Positions 12,601 to 21,302 of a DNA stretch of 64,000 nt are shown here, piece after piece. This stretch comes from Paraspadella gotoi (taxonomy: Eukaryota; Chaetognatha), in the NCBI GenBank assembly GCA_051294375.1, contig CM119267.1, forward strand, positions 4,633,885 through 4,697,884, written 5' to 3'. Both the position numbers and the translations under genes were made by a program. The notes beneath the pieces were generated by a model, which did no database searches, had not been told where the DNA came from, and was given only the letters and a program-made list of their open reading frames with translations. Every line of letters begins with the position of its first letter. Positions within the stretch are counted from its first letter, which is position 1.

Positions 12601-15600
12601 GACTCTTAACATATACAATTAAACGATTTTAGTACTGAAATTATTTTTGCCAGAATCAAGTTGGAAAATCTTTGTTAATTAAAAATGAAGAATTCTTTTC
12701 TCTCTAAATCTCATCACACAACGAAAGAAAGAAATAACACAATGTCTCTTAAAAATGACGAATTTAGGTGGAACTTCAACCGCAGACAGGGGACAGTGGC
12801 ACCAAGATCTCGAGGGAAGACTTCATAGACAATACGGCCAGGTGAGAAATCCATCTCGGTGCTCTTTTATTTTTTTCGAATTAATAATTAACATCATTAC
12901 ATCATAATTAACATCCTAGGACCTACCCTAATTTCTAAAAAAAACACAATACAGGGACATCCTGGAGAAGTTGCCCGAAAACTTTCCCTATGACGAAATC
13001 AGGAAGAGATACGGAATCGAGGTTCACCCTACGACCGTCGTCCTCCTGCAGGAGTTGCAACGATTCAATCAACTCGTGTCCCGGATGAGATTATCAATGA
13101 ATAATCTTCGCAGGGTAAGTTCTTATATTCTTAAACTTCATTGACTGTCTGGATTTTTCACTACATAATTTTTTTTCATAATCTTTTTATTGAATATAAT
13201 GAAAACTTTTTTCTACAATGCAATTTTTTAGTTTATCTTGGCCTGTTTGTGACAAAATTTTTTGGTAATAGATATTTAGCCTCGTGTAGTAATGGTAGTA
13301 ATAGTAGTTATACTATTGTTTGTTAATGACCAAACAATATACATCTAACACAAAATTTTATTACAGCATTAAACCATGCAAAACCAAGCATTATACAGAG
13401 GATTGCAAAAAATTTACAAATATAACACAAACTACAAAGTTTGCCATCCGATATCTTTAGCCGAATGTTTGACTAGTAAAATACAATATCAAAATACAAA
13501 TTGTGGACGTTAAAAAATATGGTTAAATAATATGCTATGTTGAATTCAAAATTTAGAGAATATATTTGAACCAATTAAAAACATAAACTTTAATAAGTTT
13601 TTTATTTTTTCGAATTTCGAGTTACTCTTCTGTTTGGAACCGTTTCATTTAGCTCAGCTTGCGATGGAATGGCCTTTGTTCTCTTTCTTGTAGTTTTTGT
13701 CGGGTGTGAATCTACTATAATTTTGGAAGATACTTTTGTTGCCTCCCTGACGTCTGAGACTTTTCTTGTACGTAGAGATCTTTTTGGTCGAACCTCCAAC
13801 GTGGATTTATTTGGTGCCTCGTTACTTGTTATCATTTGCACTTTTTCTAGAGAATTTTCAGCATGATCATCAGCATCAGTGAAACTTAATTCTTCAGTTC
13901 TTTTGGACCTTTTACATCTTTGTACCCTTTTATTTTCTTTAATTCCACTATCTGGATGTAAATAAGGTTCAGCACCTAAATTTTCAGCACGAATAGATGA
14001 CTTTTTGATCTCATGTTGTTTGGCTCTGCTACCATCTTTTTTAACATTTTTGGTTTCTACTGTTATATTAATTTTTTCTTGATTCCTTTGAGACCTGGTT
14101 ACTCTCTTTTGAATTTGATTTTTTGTGATACTGATATCAGACACATCTGTTGACTTTTGAGGAGTTAAGCACAGTGAGAGTATTTTCTTAGGTTTTGTAC
14201 AAACATCTTCTTCAGATACTCTTTTATTTGAAAGCTTTTTTTTAGTGGATTCATTCAAGATCTTAGGAGTCTTTTTTTCTGTTTTATCCATTCTGTTTTT
14301 ATCAATCATTTCGGATTTATCTTGAGATCTGTGCACCTTGTTTATGGAATTCTGTGACCTTGTGGTCCTTGGTATTACGGTAACATTAGTCGGATTAGCT
14401 TTTGTATTCATGGTTACATCAGAAATGCATTCTTTCATAGTATCAACATGTGACTTTTTCTGTTTGGGCAAATTTTCTTTTTCCGCTGATTTCTTGTTCA
14501 ATTTTACTGAATGTGAACTTTTTGTCTCCTGTTTTTTATCTGCAGCATAGCTTGAATTTTGTATTTTAACAGAAGTTTCAAAAATGTTTTGCTTACCAAC
14601 AATCACGTGTTGATTTTCAAACTTTGAAATATTGATAATTTGCGTCTCCTTAATGAAATTTTCTTTTCCGACTTCCAAAGACTTATCTATGTTACTTAGT
14701 TCAGGTTCAGGTACTTCTTTAGGAGTGTTGAACATTTTTTCAACTCCATCAAAGTTGATTTCATTTTCCTTATTAGAAACCTTTGGCGTGTTGAACATTT
14801 TTTTTACTCCGATAAAGCATTGAATTTGTTCTGGATGAGGGGTTTTTAAAAGTTCTTTTGTTCCCAAAAACTGTGTTTCAGTTGTACTTTTTGGAGTATT
14901 CAATATCTCTTTAACACCAATTAAATTAAGATTTCTTTCAGGTTTAGGTGTTTTTAAAAGGCTTTTTATTCCAAAAATTCGATTCTGTTCAATATTTTTG
15001 GGGGTATTTAATAATTCTTTTATTCCTGATAAATTTTGTTCATTTCCTTGGTCGGGAGTTTTTAATAATTCTTTCAAACCCAACAGATTTTGCTCTTTGT
15101 CAACTTTAGGAGTATTCATAATTTCTTTAACGCCGGTCAAATTCGCTTCATGTTCAAGATGAGGCGTTTTAAACAGTTCTTTCATGCCTATTAACTTTTT
15201 CTCCGTAACATTTTTTGGAGTATTTAACAGTTCTTTAACGCCAATTAAATCGTGGTCAGTGTTTGGTTGGGGTGTTTTTAACAATTCTTTCATGCCAACA
15301 AGATTTTGAGGTAAATAAATTTTTGGAGTAGTAAAAATTGTTTTTACTCCAATCAAATTTGGATTTACATCCGCGGGAGGTGTCTTAAATAGTTGTTTTA
15401 GGCCTAACAGTCTTTTTTCAGTAGTATATTTTGGGGAATTTAGCAACTCTTTAATGCCAATCAAATTTGAATCATTTTTTTCATAGGGAGTCTTCATAAG
15501 CTCCTTTATCCCTGTCAAATTTTGCTCCTTTTGTGATATGGGAGTGTTTAAAAGTTCTTTAACACCAGTCAAATTTGCTTCACATTCTGATGAGGGAGTA

Positions 15601-18600
15601 TTCACAAGTTCTTTCAAACCAACTAAACATTGATGATCATCGTTTTTCGGACTTTTCAGCATTTCTTTTATTCCTAAAAATTTGAGCTCCTTCTGTTGAT
15701 GGGGTGTATTTAAAAGTTCTTTCAACCCAACAATATTCTGTTCAATTTCTGAATTAGGGGTTTTATAAAGCTCTTTTAGGCCTTGTAGATTTGTTTCTCT
15801 TTCTGGATTATGAGTTTTTAACAGTTCTTTTACATCTAACAGTTTTGGAGAATTTAAAATTTCTTTTACGCCAATGTAATTTGCTTCATTTTCCTGTTGG
15901 GGAGTATTTAAAAGTTCTTTCACTCCGACAAAATTTGTATCATTTTGTTTGCTATCGAAAATTTGATTTATATCTTTTTCTTGGTCGGATGTTTTCACAA
16001 GTTCAAATTCTGATTGAGGGGTATTGAGAAGCTCTTTTATGCCTTTTAGATTTCCTTCTTTTTCTGAGATGTGAGTGTTTAAAAGTTTTTTCACGCCAAG
16101 AAAACTTGTTTCATTTTGTTCTCGCTGGAAAATTGGATTCATATGTTTATCTTGGTCTGAGGTTATTTCAAGTTCATCACCAGTAAAGCTTAGGAGTTTT
16201 TCGGCATTTGAATTAAGTAAAAGTTCTTCCGAGCGTGAAACTATTTCCTTGGTTATTACTCCTGGTGTGATCATTTCTTCAACTCTGACAAAACTTTTTT
16301 CAGTGTAAGGAGTATGGAAAAGTTGTTTGGTCCCCAAATCTTTTGGTGATGTATCAATTTTGGGAGTCTTTGAATTTTCTTTCTCCCTAATGGACTTAGG
16401 ATCGTTTTCATCGGATTTTTCCGATAAGTCCAATTTTTCGTTATTCTCATTGAAACTCATTTCTTCAAATAATAATGAATCGTTCAACTTGGTTGGAGTA
16501 TTTAGTCTAACAGGGGTTCGAAAGTTAAACTGACGTTGATCACAAGGAGAATTTTTAGAAAATGATTCAGTCAAGGAATCTAATTGCTTTTCCGGTCGTG
16601 ATTTAGTTTGGATGCTTTTACGCAAGTTCTCAGCTGTTAAACTCGATTTCTGCTTCCTGTTTTCTGGAGTCATAAATGGGTTATAATATTTCAGATTAAG
16701 TTGTTCAGGGGATCTAAAATCGTACCTTTTCATAATGGAAGCGGCCTTTTTGATTGAGCATGGGGTTTTTGGAGAATTTTTGTCATTGCTCTTAAATGGT
16801 TTTCTTCTTGCTCCACTCAAATTTTCTGAAGTATTGACTTTAGCTATAGAATGTCTCAATGATCTTCTTGGTGTCCGTTTGACACATTGATTTACTGGGA
16901 TGGAAAGTCGCCTGTATGGATTTTTTTCTTGTCTATTTGTGTTGGAGTAATTATTGCATGACATTTGTGTTGAGCGAATTGACAAATCTTGAGATTTCTT
17001 CTCTGCATTAGAATCATTACTTTTTAAAGAATTGGGTGAATTAATCTGCTCTATATCTTTTTTTTCATTCATTTTTAATGACACGTGAGATTTTGAAAAA
17101 AAATTGGTCGTTTCGTTTGTTTTTTTATAATGAGATGTTTTTCTTGTATTAATTTCTTTAGATGTATATGAATCCGCTGAAGCAACTGGCAAGGAACGCC
17201 TTTTTGGAACAATTAACGAATCTTTCTTTGCGCAGTTTTTTTCCTGCATTACAAATGCTACCGACTTCCGGCTGTTCCCCTGCTTTGACCTTTTAATAGC
17301 GGTTCGATTAATGAAGGGTAATTTTATTGATTTGCTTTTGCTATTTTCTGAAATCTTAGGAGAACCATGTAGAACTTTTTCTGAAACTGACAATCTTACC
17401 GACCTTCTTGGCGTAGTTTGTTTTGCAGAAGCCATGACTGATGAAAGTCTGCTAGTTTGCTTTTTCGTATTTGCTTCACCTTGTTTGTCAGCTATTTTCT
17501 CCAATTTTTCAAAATTGTCAGCAGCCGTAGATTTCCTGATTGATCTTCGTGGTGTAGCATTACGTGACTGTGTGCTATTTATTTTAACAAGACCGGTTGA
17601 GCCAATATTTATTCTAAACTTTTTCAAGTCTAACGAGATTACGTCTTTGTTTTTAATTGCTGTTTTTTCTACAATTTGAGAATCATTCAAAATCGTTTTA
17701 TGTACCAAAGTTAACGGTTCTAAAAATACTTGATCGTTCTCCAAAGTGATGTGACACTGCTCTTCCGCAACCGTTGGTAAAAGCACTTGAACGTCGCTCT
17801 CTGCAGAATGTCCAATCACGCATCGTTTGGGCTGCATTGCGGATCCTGGGATCGAGGGCCCATCTTCACCGTTTCTCTTGATAAGAGTCAAGGAAAATCC
17901 TATGCTTTCCAGCGTCAGCATGTTCATACTTTTGTTTTATCATGAGTACAAACTGAAAGATAAAAAAACCAGAAATGAGATAATATTGAGAACGAAACTT
18001 TAAATAAATATTGATTGAAAATAAAGACGGAAATGTTATTTTTTAAACTTATAGATTCTTGGAGTATAGAAAAAATGCGCAAATTAATTGAAACAATCGA
18101 AAAAACAACCAAAAATCTTTTTTTTTTTGCAAGAAATAAAGAAAGACAACCATATTATGAATAATATGTACAACAATTGTAAATGTATAGAGGAGTTTTA
18201 TTATTCCATAAAATTAATAAAAAAAACTAAAATAGCTAAAAACTTGTTATAATTACTACTTTTCATCGCATTGTCATCGCATCGCATCGTATCGCATTGA
18301 CGTCGGTTGTTCGAAATCGCGCCGCCAAATTTGAATTTGAAGAAGAGGAGAGATTCTCTTTGAACCAATTAGACAAAGAAGAGCGTTTAACGGAATCCGA
18401 GATCGAGTTTGAGCCCGTCTCTGATTTGAAAACCGTTTTAAAATTTAAAAAGTGGTTACAATGAAAAGGGTAGCAAGTGATGATGTTATGTTGTATATTA
18501 TAAGGTATTTAGGAAAAACAGTTTTAATGTGGCAACGAATTTTTATTGACAAGTAAGTCGGACATGTTTCGACTCTTATAGAGTTAGTCTTCATCAGCAA

Positions 18601-18764
18601 GTGATTTTTAACAACAATTATCTCTGTGAAAGTTGAGTTTAGTGAGAGAGAGAGAGAGACAGAGAGAGATGGAGATTCCAACAAAGAATTGAGTGAGAGA
18701 GTGGTTAGATGTGAGGACAGTTCAAGGTAAGGACAGGGGAAGTAGAAGTAAGATTGTGAAAATG

Positions 18765-18810
<46 letters not shown>

Positions 18811-20205
18811 AATTGAAATTAATACATTTAGTAATGTACAACAGAGAAAATAAGAATAAATAAGTAAACTTAAAGATTAACTAAGTAATACTACTATTAA
18901 CAACTATTAACTACTATTAAAACTGTTTTTCCTAAATGCTAAAAACAACGAAATCGAAAGTCTATACATAATATTATAATGTATTATATTATATGGTTAA
19001 ATTTTACTCTCATGTGAAAATTTTTAGAGTACTATTTTTACGATATAAGTATTGAGAACTACTTTGTTTAAACTTAAAATCCAGTGTTTATTAAAAAGTA
19101 ATAAATTTAAACTTATATTATAATAGTGACTTTCGTTTCATGGCTGTTAATTTATTACATTTTTATTACGTCTTATATAATTTAAATTTTAAAACGTTAT
19201 TTTTCCCTAACCTCTACAAAACAAAAGGCACTCGCCGGGGAGGTCGGAATGAGCGCCGAGCTTGACGACGTCGCTCGCTGCCTCTACAACGGACTCATCC
19301 CCAACATCTGGCGCCGACTAGCGCCCGAGACGCTAAAGAATCTCGGCAACTGGATCATTCATCTCTTGTCGCGTTACGATCAATACAACAGATGGGTGCG
19401 TGACCCATAATACCCATATTGAACTCTTTTCCATCACGACATCATTTTTCACTTTATCCCAAGATAATATTTAACTCCCCTTTTTCCACAGGTTTATGAG
19501 AGTGAGCCCGCGGTGGTTTGGCTCTCAGGACTTCACATCCCGGAGTCCTACTTGACGGCATTGGTGCAAGCGACTTGTCGCAAAAACGGTTGGCCGCTGG
19601 ATAAATCGACGCTCTACACCTCCGTCACCGCCTACCGGACGCCCGAGGAACTTACGGAGCGAGCTCATTCGGGTAAGCAGCTTGCTGAGCATTGTGGTAC
19701 ATGCTGGTATAAGCGGTTTACATAGCAGCGACGACGACCGATTAACGATTAATAAGGACCGCAATAATCCGAAAAACGTCATCCTGACGCTTATCATTGT
19801 CCTCAATTAGGCTGCTTCGTCAAGGGGCTCTACTTAGAGGGCGCTGGATGGAGTATGGAGCATGGATGCTTGACCAGATCCAACCCGAAGGAACTCATCA
19901 TCGAGTTACCCATTCTAAGGGTCATCCCGATCGAGTCTCATCGGCTTAAGTTGCAGGTGAAATGATACGTTTCGTTAAGAAGATCTATTGATTTTTATCG
20001 AACATTTTGTTATATTGTCTTTAATATTTTATATGATCGACCTCTTTTAATTAAACAGAACACTTATCGAACGCCCGTCTACACGACGTCCCAGCGTCGC
20101 AACGCGATGGGCGTCGGCCTCGTCTTCGAGGCGGATCTTCACACCAACGAACATTCGAGTCACTGGACGCTGCAAGGCGTTTGTCTCATGCTAAACACAG
20201 ACTGA
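1..20205 (+). CDS. DNAH10: axonemal dynein heavy chain 10, 3' part (5' end outside window)
   Basis: Inner-arm (I1/f type) axonemal dynein heavy chain, an AAA+ motor that drives ciliary and flagellar bending. Nineteen phase-consistent exons are visible: 1-129, 6844-6984, 7900-8032, 8469-8602, 9007-9182, 9593-9725, 10153-10294, 10461-10662, 10733-10814, 10894-10965, 11074-11235, 11572-11755, 12468-12577, 12768-12841, 12955-13114, 19228-19395, 19492-19672, 19811-19956 and 20059-20205. They give 891 residues covering the AAA5/AAA6 region and the C-terminal domain. Hallmarks include [20 protein letters not shown] at the left edge, [37 protein letters not shown] and, near the end, [20 protein letters not shown] and [10 protein letters not shown] before the TGA. 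These match DNAH10 better than other heavy chains from memory. Exon 10461-10662 ends with a GC donor (AG|GCGAGT). Introns 130-6843 and 13115-19227 each host a minus-strand gene. An AATAAA lies at 20227. The order and phases show no break. Confidence 0.95.
212..239. repeat. (ATG)n microsatellite
   Basis: Uninterrupted GAT/ATG trinucleotide run just inside the first DNAH10 intron, 80 bp after the donor at 130. Confidence 0.9.
240..1192. other. AT-rich intron sequence without a clear gene
   Basis: Part of DNAH10 intron 1, just 3' of the nested minus-strand gene. It is mostly A/T homopolymer-rich. One GC-richer patch around 735-875 carries an 8-bp inverted repeat (CTTCTCTT near 804, AAGAGAAG near 829) around a TATAAAATA string. 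The long minus-strand open frame here (571-1059) has no recognisable protein character, and I treat it as chance. Confidence 0.5.
1193..3849 (-). CDS. unrecognised Tyr/Gly/Pro-rich and Ala-rich coiled-coil protein, nested in a DNAH10 intron (apparent frameshift)
   Basis: I do not recognise the family. Six minus-strand exons join in phase: 3849-3602 (start [11 protein letters not shown]), 3147-2985, 2804-2718, 2593-2387, 2171-1971 and 1680-1193. Three similar aromatic modules appear. The N-terminal one contains [13 protein letters not shown] and GLGPL, the middle one [12 protein letters not shown], and the C-terminal one [20 protein letters not shown]. Between them lies a globular-looking stretch ([32 protein letters not shown]), then a long Ala/Lys/Glu-rich helix with a 10-Ala run. 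In the last exon the helix starts in one frame ([16 protein letters not shown]) and continues in another ([15 protein letters not shown]), so about one base is missing or two are extra between 1560 and 1600. That could be an assembly error or a real lesion. Low-complexity Tyr/Gly modules suggest a structural or extracellular protein, but no signal peptide is evident from this start. Confidence 0.65.
1800..1960. repeat. (CT)n-rich tract
   Basis: Impure CT/TTTC repeats within the last intron of the nested minus-strand gene (between its exons 2171-1971 and 1680-1193). Confidence 0.9.
3440..3505. repeat. degenerate telomere-like G-rich strand
   Basis: Within the first intron of the nested gene. 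Runs such as GGGTTAGGGA, GGTAAGGG and TTTGGGTTA resemble decayed TTAGGG units. A longer C-rich counterpart is at 8165-8310. Confidence 0.4.
4354..4361 (-). promoter_or_regulatory. TATA box, likely promoter of the nested minus-strand gene
   Basis: On the minus strand this reads TATAAAAG inside a GC-rich patch (4320-4400) in an otherwise AT-rich intron, about 500 bp upstream of the ATG at 3849. It is followed by sequence in which transcription could start about 30 bases on (near 4325). A 5' UTR intron may lie between, because an AG acceptor-like site (TTCGCCAG) sits just before the start codon. No other gene on this strand is near. Confidence 0.5.
4976..5009. repeat. (GTC)n microsatellite
   Basis: About eleven GTC units in the first DNAH10 intron. 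Confidence 0.9.
5010..6225. other. intron sequence without a supported gene
   Basis: AT-rich DNAH10 intron. The stretch around 5300-5420 and 5870-6200 is less AT-rich and has short open frames on both strands, but none has convincing protein features or paired splice sites. Confidence 0.45.
6226..6629. repeat. large compound (CT)n array with an embedded TATTTATTTGTC unit
   Basis: CT dinucleotide runs are interrupted five times by nearly the same cassette (TTCTTCTCTATTTATTTGTC) near 6237, 6351, 6418, 6481 and 6552. The array is therefore a minisatellite built on a microsatellite. It is open on both strands only because of its composition and is not coding. Confidence 0.95.
7455..7485. repeat. 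(GAC)n microsatellite
   Basis: About ten GAC units in the DNAH10 intron between exons 6844-6984 and 7900-8032. Confidence 0.9.
8165..8310. repeat. degenerate telomere-like C-rich tract
   Basis: In the DNAH10 intron between 8032 and 8469. It has repeated CCCTAA/CCTAA-like words with irregular spacing, e.g. TTAACCCTGATCCCTAACC and CCTTAATCCCTAACCTAA. It looks like a decayed interstitial telomeric or telomere-like satellite. Confidence 0.5.
13602..17927 (-). CDS. MKI67: Ki-67-like perichromosomal protein, intronless, nested in a DNAH10 intron
   Basis: A 1441-residue single-exon protein on the minus strand. Residues about 10-110 form an FHA domain close to that of Ki-67 ([14 protein letters not shown], then [19 protein letters not shown] and [15 protein letters not shown]). 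Residues about 600-1070 hold about 25 copies of a roughly 20-residue unit with core [11 protein letters not shown]. This matches the conserved GFKELFQTP core of human Ki-67 repeats, and nearly every TP is a CDK-type site. A candidate PP1-docking segment ([11 protein letters not shown] then [10 protein letters not shown]) lies near residues 396-420. Several KEN boxes are present (KENSK, KENEI, KENLP). The C-terminus is highly basic ([17 protein letters not shown]), as expected for the chromatin-binding LR region. Ki-67 coats mitotic chromosomes and organises the perichromosomal layer. A poly(A) signal overlaps the stop. Orthology rests on the FHA domain plus the repeats and is likely but not proven. 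Confidence 0.85.
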   Translation of the reverse strand: MNMLTLESIGFSLTLIKRNGEDGPSIPGSAMQPKRCVIGHSAESDVQVLLPTVAEEQCHITLENDQVFLEPLTLVHKTILNDSQIVEKTAIKNKDVISLDLKKFRINIGSTGLVKINSTQSRNATPRRSIRKSTAADNFEKLEKIADKQGEANTKKQTSRLSSVMASAKQTTPRRSVRLSVSEKVLHGSPKISENSKSKSIKLPFINRTAIKRSKQGNSRKSVAFVMQEKNCAKKDSLIVPKRRSLPVASADSYTSKEINTRKTSHYKKTNETTNFFSKSHVSLKMNEKKDIEQINSPNSLKSNDSNAEKKSQDLSIRSTQMSCNNYSNTNRQEKNPYRRLSIPVNQCVKRTPRRSLRHSIAKVNTSENLSGARRKPFKSNDKNSPKTPCSIKKAASIMKRYDFRSPEQLNLKYYNPFMTPENRKQKSSLTAENLRKSIQTKSRPEKQLDSLTESFSKNSPCDQRQFNFRTPVRLNTPTKLNDSLLFEEMSFNENNEKLDLSEKSDENDPKSIREKENSKTPKIDTSPKDLGTKQLFHTPYTEKSFVRVEEMITPGVITKEIVSRSEELLLNSNAEKLLSFTGDELEITSDQDKHMNPIFQREQNETSFLGVKKLLNTHISEKEGNLKGIKELLNTPQSEFELVKTSDQEKDINQIFDSKQNDTNFVGVKELLNTPQQENEANYIGVKEILNSPKLLDVKELLKTHNPERETNLQGLKELYKTPNSEIEQNIVGLKELLNTPHQQKELKFLGIKEMLKSPKNDDHQCLVGLKELVNTPSSECEANLTGVKELLNTPISQKEQNLTGIKELMKTPYEKNDSNLIGIKELLNSPKYTTEKRLLGLKQLFKTPPADVNPNLIGVKTIFTTPKIYLPQNLVGMKELLKTPQPNTDHDLIGVKELLNTPKNVTEKKLIGMKELFKTPHLEHEANLTGVKEIMNTPKVDKEQNLLGLKELLKTPDQGNEQNLSGIKELLNTPKNIEQNRIFGIKSLLKTPKPERNLNLIGVKEILNTPKSTTETQFLGTKELLKTPHPEQIQCFIGVKKMFNTPKVSNKENEINFDGVEKMFNTPKEVPEPELSNIDKSLEVGKENFIKETQIINISKFENQHVIVGKQNIFETSVKIQNSSYAADKKQETKSSHSVKLNKKSAEKENLPKQKKSHVDTMKECISDVTMNTKANPTNVTVIPRTTRSQNSINKVHRSQDKSEMIDKNRMDKTEKKTPKILNESTKKKLSNKRVSEEDVCTKPKKILSLCLTPQKSTDVSDISITKNQIQKRVTRSQRNQEKINITVETKNVKKDGSRAKQHEIKKSSIRAENLGAEPYLHPDSGIKENKRVQRCKRSKRTEELSFTDADDHAENSLEKVQMITSNEAPNKSTLEVRPKRSLRTRKVSDVREATKVSSKIIVDSHPTKTTRKRTKAIPSQAELNETVPNRRVTRNSKK
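18545..18606 (-). ncRNA. hammerhead-ribozyme-like motif
   Basis: On the minus strand, CTGATGA (18597-18591) is followed by a hairpin with GACT/AGTC arms, then GAAACATGTC (18570-18561). This is the arrangement of a hammerhead core: CUGAUGA, stem II, GAAA, a very short palindromic stem III (ACAUGU), then the GUC cleavage triplet. Such minimal forms occur in retroelements of many animals. Stem I pairing is weak as I read it (three pairs next to the core, then mismatches), so this may be a decayed copy. Confidence 0.5.
18766..18809. repeat. (GA)n microsatellite
   Basis: Nearly perfect GA run in the same DNAH10 intron as the Ki-67-like gene, with a shorter impure GA tract at 18644-18668. Confidence 0.9.
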
Positions 20206-20226
20206 AACAAAAGAACAAAACAATAT

Positions 20227-20232
20227 AATAAA
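20227..20232 (+). terminator. poly(A) signal of DNAH10
   Basis: AATAAA 22 bases after the DNAH10 stop codon. Confidence 0.6.
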
Positions 20233-21113
20233 GTGAAAGAGAAAAAAAAAGAACAATTTATGTTTGTTTTCCTTAAAACTTTCATTATTGGTTCGTTTCC
20301 TTTTTTTGTTTTGTGCTTTTCTTTTTTGCACGAATTTATCAAGTTTAATGTTTTAGTTTTACAAAATCAAATGCTCGATCGAAGAAAGCCACCAAAAAAG
20401 AGAATATTTTTTTTTACATAATTCATGTTTCGCTAAACGCACGTCTACGAAACACATGTATCTTACTGTATTTATTTGGTTGCTTAAGTGGGTTACAGAT
20501 GCGACAGCTTGTTTTGTTTACATTCTTTGATGACAATGGAAATACTTTTCGTTTCTAATTTTACACACAAGAATTTTACAAGATATAAGTATATTTACAC
20601 CTGTTTTACATCTTCCGATTGAATAAGGAAATAAATGTGCTTAACGCCTGTCTGTTAAACTGAAAGTTCTAATTCATTCACACGCGATGGCGATGCTTCT
20701 CAGGAAGGACGAGACAGAAAAGAAATAGATAAGTAAATACAACGTTAAAAGCTAAAAGATTTACTAGCAAAGAAAAACAAAAAAGTTAAGAAGATATTTC
20801 ATACTTTTAAAGCAAACAAGTCAGTAGGACCTTCAAGCGCGCAATCACGTTCCTTCCTCCCATGGTTCGTGATTCTCATCATTATCATCTTCAAATGTTA
20901 ATCATGTCGCGATCACGTTTTCGCACGCGTCACGATTTCACGCGATTCTTTCCTTCTTTGTGAACGGGCTGAGTCAACGCGGAGAACAAAACTCAAAAAC
21001 TACATTCTCACTCTCGAAGATTTAAAAATAAATCAATTCTTCAAATATTCCGTTCATATATGGATATTGGATAAGATATAATACAGAAGAGACGCAAAAC
21101 ATGTTGCCGGAAA
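20233..21113. other. intergenic region between DNAH10 and the bZIP gene
   Basis: AT-rich, with a mixed patch at 20820-20960 containing CACG/CGTG strings. No coding feature is supported. It probably includes the promoter of the downstream bZIP gene. Confidence 0.5.
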
Positions 21114-21302
21114 ATGCTCCGTTTAATTTCGGCGCGCCATTACGACCCGTATGGGTGTTTCGATCCGGAGTCGATCCACCGTCGCCGAAAAGTCCAACCA
21201 GGTCCGCCCTACGACGTTGAGGCGCCGTTCCGGTTCTCAACCGAATTCGGTTTTGACGCCGACTCGGTTCTCGATGCTGATTTCGAACGCCGCCAGAAAT
21301 GA
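21114..21302 (+). other. upstream ORF in the leader of the PAR bZIP gene
   Basis: A 62-codon open frame whose TGA overlaps the candidate main ATG at 21299 as ATGA. Its composition (FDPESIHRRRKVQPGPPYDV, FGFDADSVLDADF) looks protein-like. It could be a regulatory uORF, or part of a different 5' coding exon. Confidence 0.35.
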
